A DNA stretch of 15,813 nucleotides from Candidatus Latescibacterota bacterium (lineage in GTDB: Bacteria > Latescibacterota > UBA2968 > GCA-2709665), in assembly GCA_030746455.1 (NCBI GenBank), contig JASLMQ010000871.1, positions 1 to 15,813 on the forward strand, given 5' to 3'. The notes beneath the pieces are model-generated. The model saw only the letters and a program-made list of their open reading frames with translations, had not been told where the DNA came from and searched no databases. Within the stretch, counting starts at the first letter, position 1, and the number at the start of each line of letters is the position of its first letter. A program made the translations under genes and the position numbers. Shown piece after piece: positions 14,455 through 15,813 of the stretch.

Positions 14455-15156
14455 ATGAGCGTGATTACGGTCTCCAGGCAGTACGGTAGCGGGGGGCGGA
14501 CGGTGGGGTACAATGTGGCCAAGGCGCTGGGATACCAGTATATGGACAAGGAGCTGATTGTCAGGGTTGCCCTGGAGGCGGGCGTGCCCGTTTCGGAGGT
14601 GGAGTGTTTCGACGAGCAACCCGAGCATCCCATCATGCGAGCGCTTCGGAAGTTCCTGGCCCCGCCCCATCCCGGTGTGGTCAGTGATATGGGCGGCGAG
14701 GTCTGGGGTGGGCCTGTGGCGTTCCCGGTGCTGAGCAAGGAGGAGGCGTCCGAGCTGTCCATTCTGGACGAGGACGCCTATGTGCAGATGACTCAGAGGA
14801 TCGTGCTCCGCCTGGCCAACGACGGGAGTGTGGTCATCATGGGCCGCGGGAGCCAGGCCTATCTGGCCGGACGCTCCGACTCGCTTCACGTTCGCGTCGT
14901 GGCCCCGCGCGACGCTCGCATCAAGACGGTCATGGAAGAGGACGAGGTGACCAAGACGGAAGCCCAGAAGAAGATCCGACGGATGGACGAGCAGCGGGTC
15001 CGATACATCAAGCGGCACTACGGGATCAACTGGGATTCCGCTGATCACTATCACCTGGTGGTGAACGCGGATCAGACCGGCGTGGGTCCGGCCTCCGATG
15101 TGGTCGTGGAGGCCGCGAGGCAGGTCTTGCTCCACAAGGGGGCCGAGAGCAGCTGA
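14455..15156 (+). CDS. Cytidylate kinase-like family protein
   Basis: 233 residues of the cytidylate-kinase-like family, related to CMP kinases but of mostly unknown substrate. The nucleotide-binding loop is SRQYGSGGR (7-15), where the classical P-loop GKS/T is replaced, as is usual in this family. LGYQYMDKEL (25-34) is the family's second strand and helix. GRGS (130-133) and HVRVVAP (145-151) form core elements. A basic segment, DEQRVRYIKRHYG (178-190), is the lid, followed by LVVNAD (201-206). AAAGGAGG six bases before the ATG is an excellent ribosome-binding site. It is monocistronic, with its own promoter and terminator. Phosphate transfer to a nucleotide is inferred only. Confidence 0.88.
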   Translation: MSVITVSRQYGSGGRTVGYNVAKALGYQYMDKELIVRVALEAGVPVSEVECFDEQPEHPIMRALRKFLAPPHPGVVSDMGGEVWGGPVAFPVLSKEEASELSILDEDAYVQMTQRIVLRLANDGSVVIMGRGSQAYLAGRSDSLHVRVVAPRDARIKTVMEEDEVTKTEAQKKIRRMDEQRVRYIKRHYGINWDSADHYHLVVNADQTGVGPASDVVVEAARQVLLHKGAESS

Positions 15157-15193
15157 TCAACTCGGCTACTGGCATAGTCAGAAGCGGCCACAG

Positions 15194-15226
15194 AGGGCCC
15201 CGGGCGTCAGCCCGGGGGCCTTTTTT
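15194..15226 (+). terminator. Strong rho-independent terminator after the cytidylate-kinase-like gene
   Basis: A 12-bp GC-rich stem with one G-G mismatch (15194-15205 with 15210-15221), loop GTCA, is followed directly by six Ts (15221-15226). Confidence 0.9.
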
Positions 15227-15227
15227 G

Positions 15228-15255
15228 TTGACAGGAGCGGGATTCTACGTATCAT
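15228..15255 (+). promoter_or_regulatory. Sigma70-type promoter of the acyl-CoA synthetase gene
   Basis: A perfect TTGACA (15228-15233) and TATCAT (15250-15255, five of six) are 16 bases apart. The -35 begins two bases after the T-run of the preceding terminator. The leader to the ATG at 15366 would be about 100 bases. Confidence 0.7.
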
Positions 15256-15365
15256 ACTCCTCCACCACCTGTTCCCCGGAGAACACGCCCCCACCAGGCC
15301 TCCAGCGGACGCCCCGGTCTGCTCCGGCCACCGGTTCGGACACCGACGATCGAGACCCTTCCTGA

Positions 15366-15813
15366 ATGGCACCTCAAGCACTCACACTCGAAGAGCTGAC
15401 CGGCCTTGGGATGGACGCGGCGTCTGCTTCCGAGCTACTCGAGCGGATCAACGCGTGTCTGACCACTTCGTCCCAGGTCGAGGCGTGGAAGGAGCTCTCG
15501 CGAAACGTGCTCGAGCCCGGCCTCCCCTTCGGGGTGCACCGGCTGGTGTACGAACGGGTGTACGCGAATTGGGAGCCGGACAAGGGTCCCGCCCCCGCCT
15601 GGTATCCGACGGAGGCGGCGTTGGGTGTGGCAAACATCACCGGGCTGATGGAGGAACTCGACCTCGACAGCTATGATCGGCTCCTGGACTGGTCGTCGAA
15701 CAACCGGTCTTCCTTCTGGGGCCTGATGATCGGCAGGCTCGGGATCCGCTTCCAGCAAGGCTTCGGGCAGGTCGCCGATCTTTCGAAGGGGGATGAGTAC
15801 CCAATATGGCTTC
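15366..15813 (+). CDS. AMP-forming acyl-CoA/acetyl-CoA synthetase-like protein, N-terminal part
   Basis: 149 codons are visible; the gene runs off the right edge. The N-terminal helix (about 7-50) is followed by PAPAWYPTE (76-83), then LDSYDRLLDWS (100-110), NNRSSFW (112-118) and LGIRFQ (125-130). This Trp-Ser, Phe-Trp, LGI pattern is that of the N-terminal cap (ACAS_N) of acetyl-CoA-synthetase-type adenylating enzymes, which activate carboxylic acids with ATP and CoA. The adenylation core lies outside the window, so substrate and completeness cannot be judged. A TGA stands immediately upstream of the ATG, so the start cannot be earlier. The ribosome-binding site is weak. Confidence 0.75.
   Translation, partial: MAPQALTLEELTGLGMDAASASELLERINACLTTSSQVEAWKELSRNVLEPGLPFGVHRLVYERVYANWEPDKGPAPAWYPTEAALGVANITGLMEELDLDSYDRLLDWSSNNRSSFWGLMIGRLGIRFQQGFGQVADLSKGDEYPIWL

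Noticed and set aside
15098..15676. Plus-strand ORF running through the terminator and promoter at 15.2 kb
   Set aside because: It crosses a strong terminator and reads the acyl-CoA synthetase in the wrong frame.

Overview
The window is GC-rich bacterial DNA with strong G/C preference at third codon positions, ordinary Shine-Dalgarno sites (AGGAGG type) and sigma70-like promoters. The gene set is a Tat-exported heparinase II/III-like polysaccharide lyase, a sulfatase, an enolase-superfamily acid-sugar dehydratase, a DapA-family aldolase, a ferredoxin-tailed aldo/keto reductase, a gamma-glutamyltransferase relative and a cytidylate-kinase-like protein. That mix recalls uncultured marine heterotrophs such as Latescibacterota, Poribacteria or Planctomycetota relatives. 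The taxon is an inference from gene content only. I see no rRNA, tRNA, CRISPR array, insertion sequence or phage gene.

Layout. (1) 1-7634, plus strand: the end of a tandem-nitrilase gene that runs off the left edge, a DapA-family lyase, a mandelate-racemase-type enolase-superfamily enzyme, a 1020-residue secreted heparinase II/III-like protein, and an aldo/keto reductase with a C-terminal 2[4Fe-4S] ferredoxin domain, closed by a strong terminator at 7673. The first three genes are tightly packed. The last gene may also have its own promoter with a palindromic operator. (2) 7729-9306, minus strand: a gamma-glutamyltransferase-family Ntn hydrolase that keeps the catalytic Thr but has lost the glutamate-binding residues. 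(3) 9307-10104: a gene-poor stretch with promoter-like signals, one well-placed ribosome-binding site before a doubtful 58-codon ORF, and a 15-bp-stem hairpin. (4) 10105-12700, minus strand: a possible 68-residue unknown protein, a 3-hydroxyacyl-CoA-dehydrogenase-family enzyme and a class III aminotransferase (the last two overlap by ATGA). (5) 12906-14270, plus strand: a sulfatase, divergent from the aminotransferase. The shared intergenic region carries two GGACGTCC sites 22 bp apart and a 12-bp palindrome. (6) 14341-15226: a self-contained promoter, cytidylate-kinase-like gene and terminator unit. (7) 15228 to the end: a new promoter and the start of an AMP-forming acyl-CoA synthetase cut by the right edge.

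Working together (inference): the exported lyase and the sulfatase suggest attack on sulfated or uronic-acid-containing glycans. The enolase-superfamily dehydratase followed by a DapA-family aldolase is the usual logic for acid-sugar breakdown (dehydration to a 2-keto-3-deoxy acid, then retro-aldol cleavage). The nitrilase, aldo/keto reductase, aminotransferase and dehydrogenase could process amide, aldehyde and amino side groups. No step is proven by sequence alone, and several enzymes have changed active-site residues that argue for non-canonical substrates.
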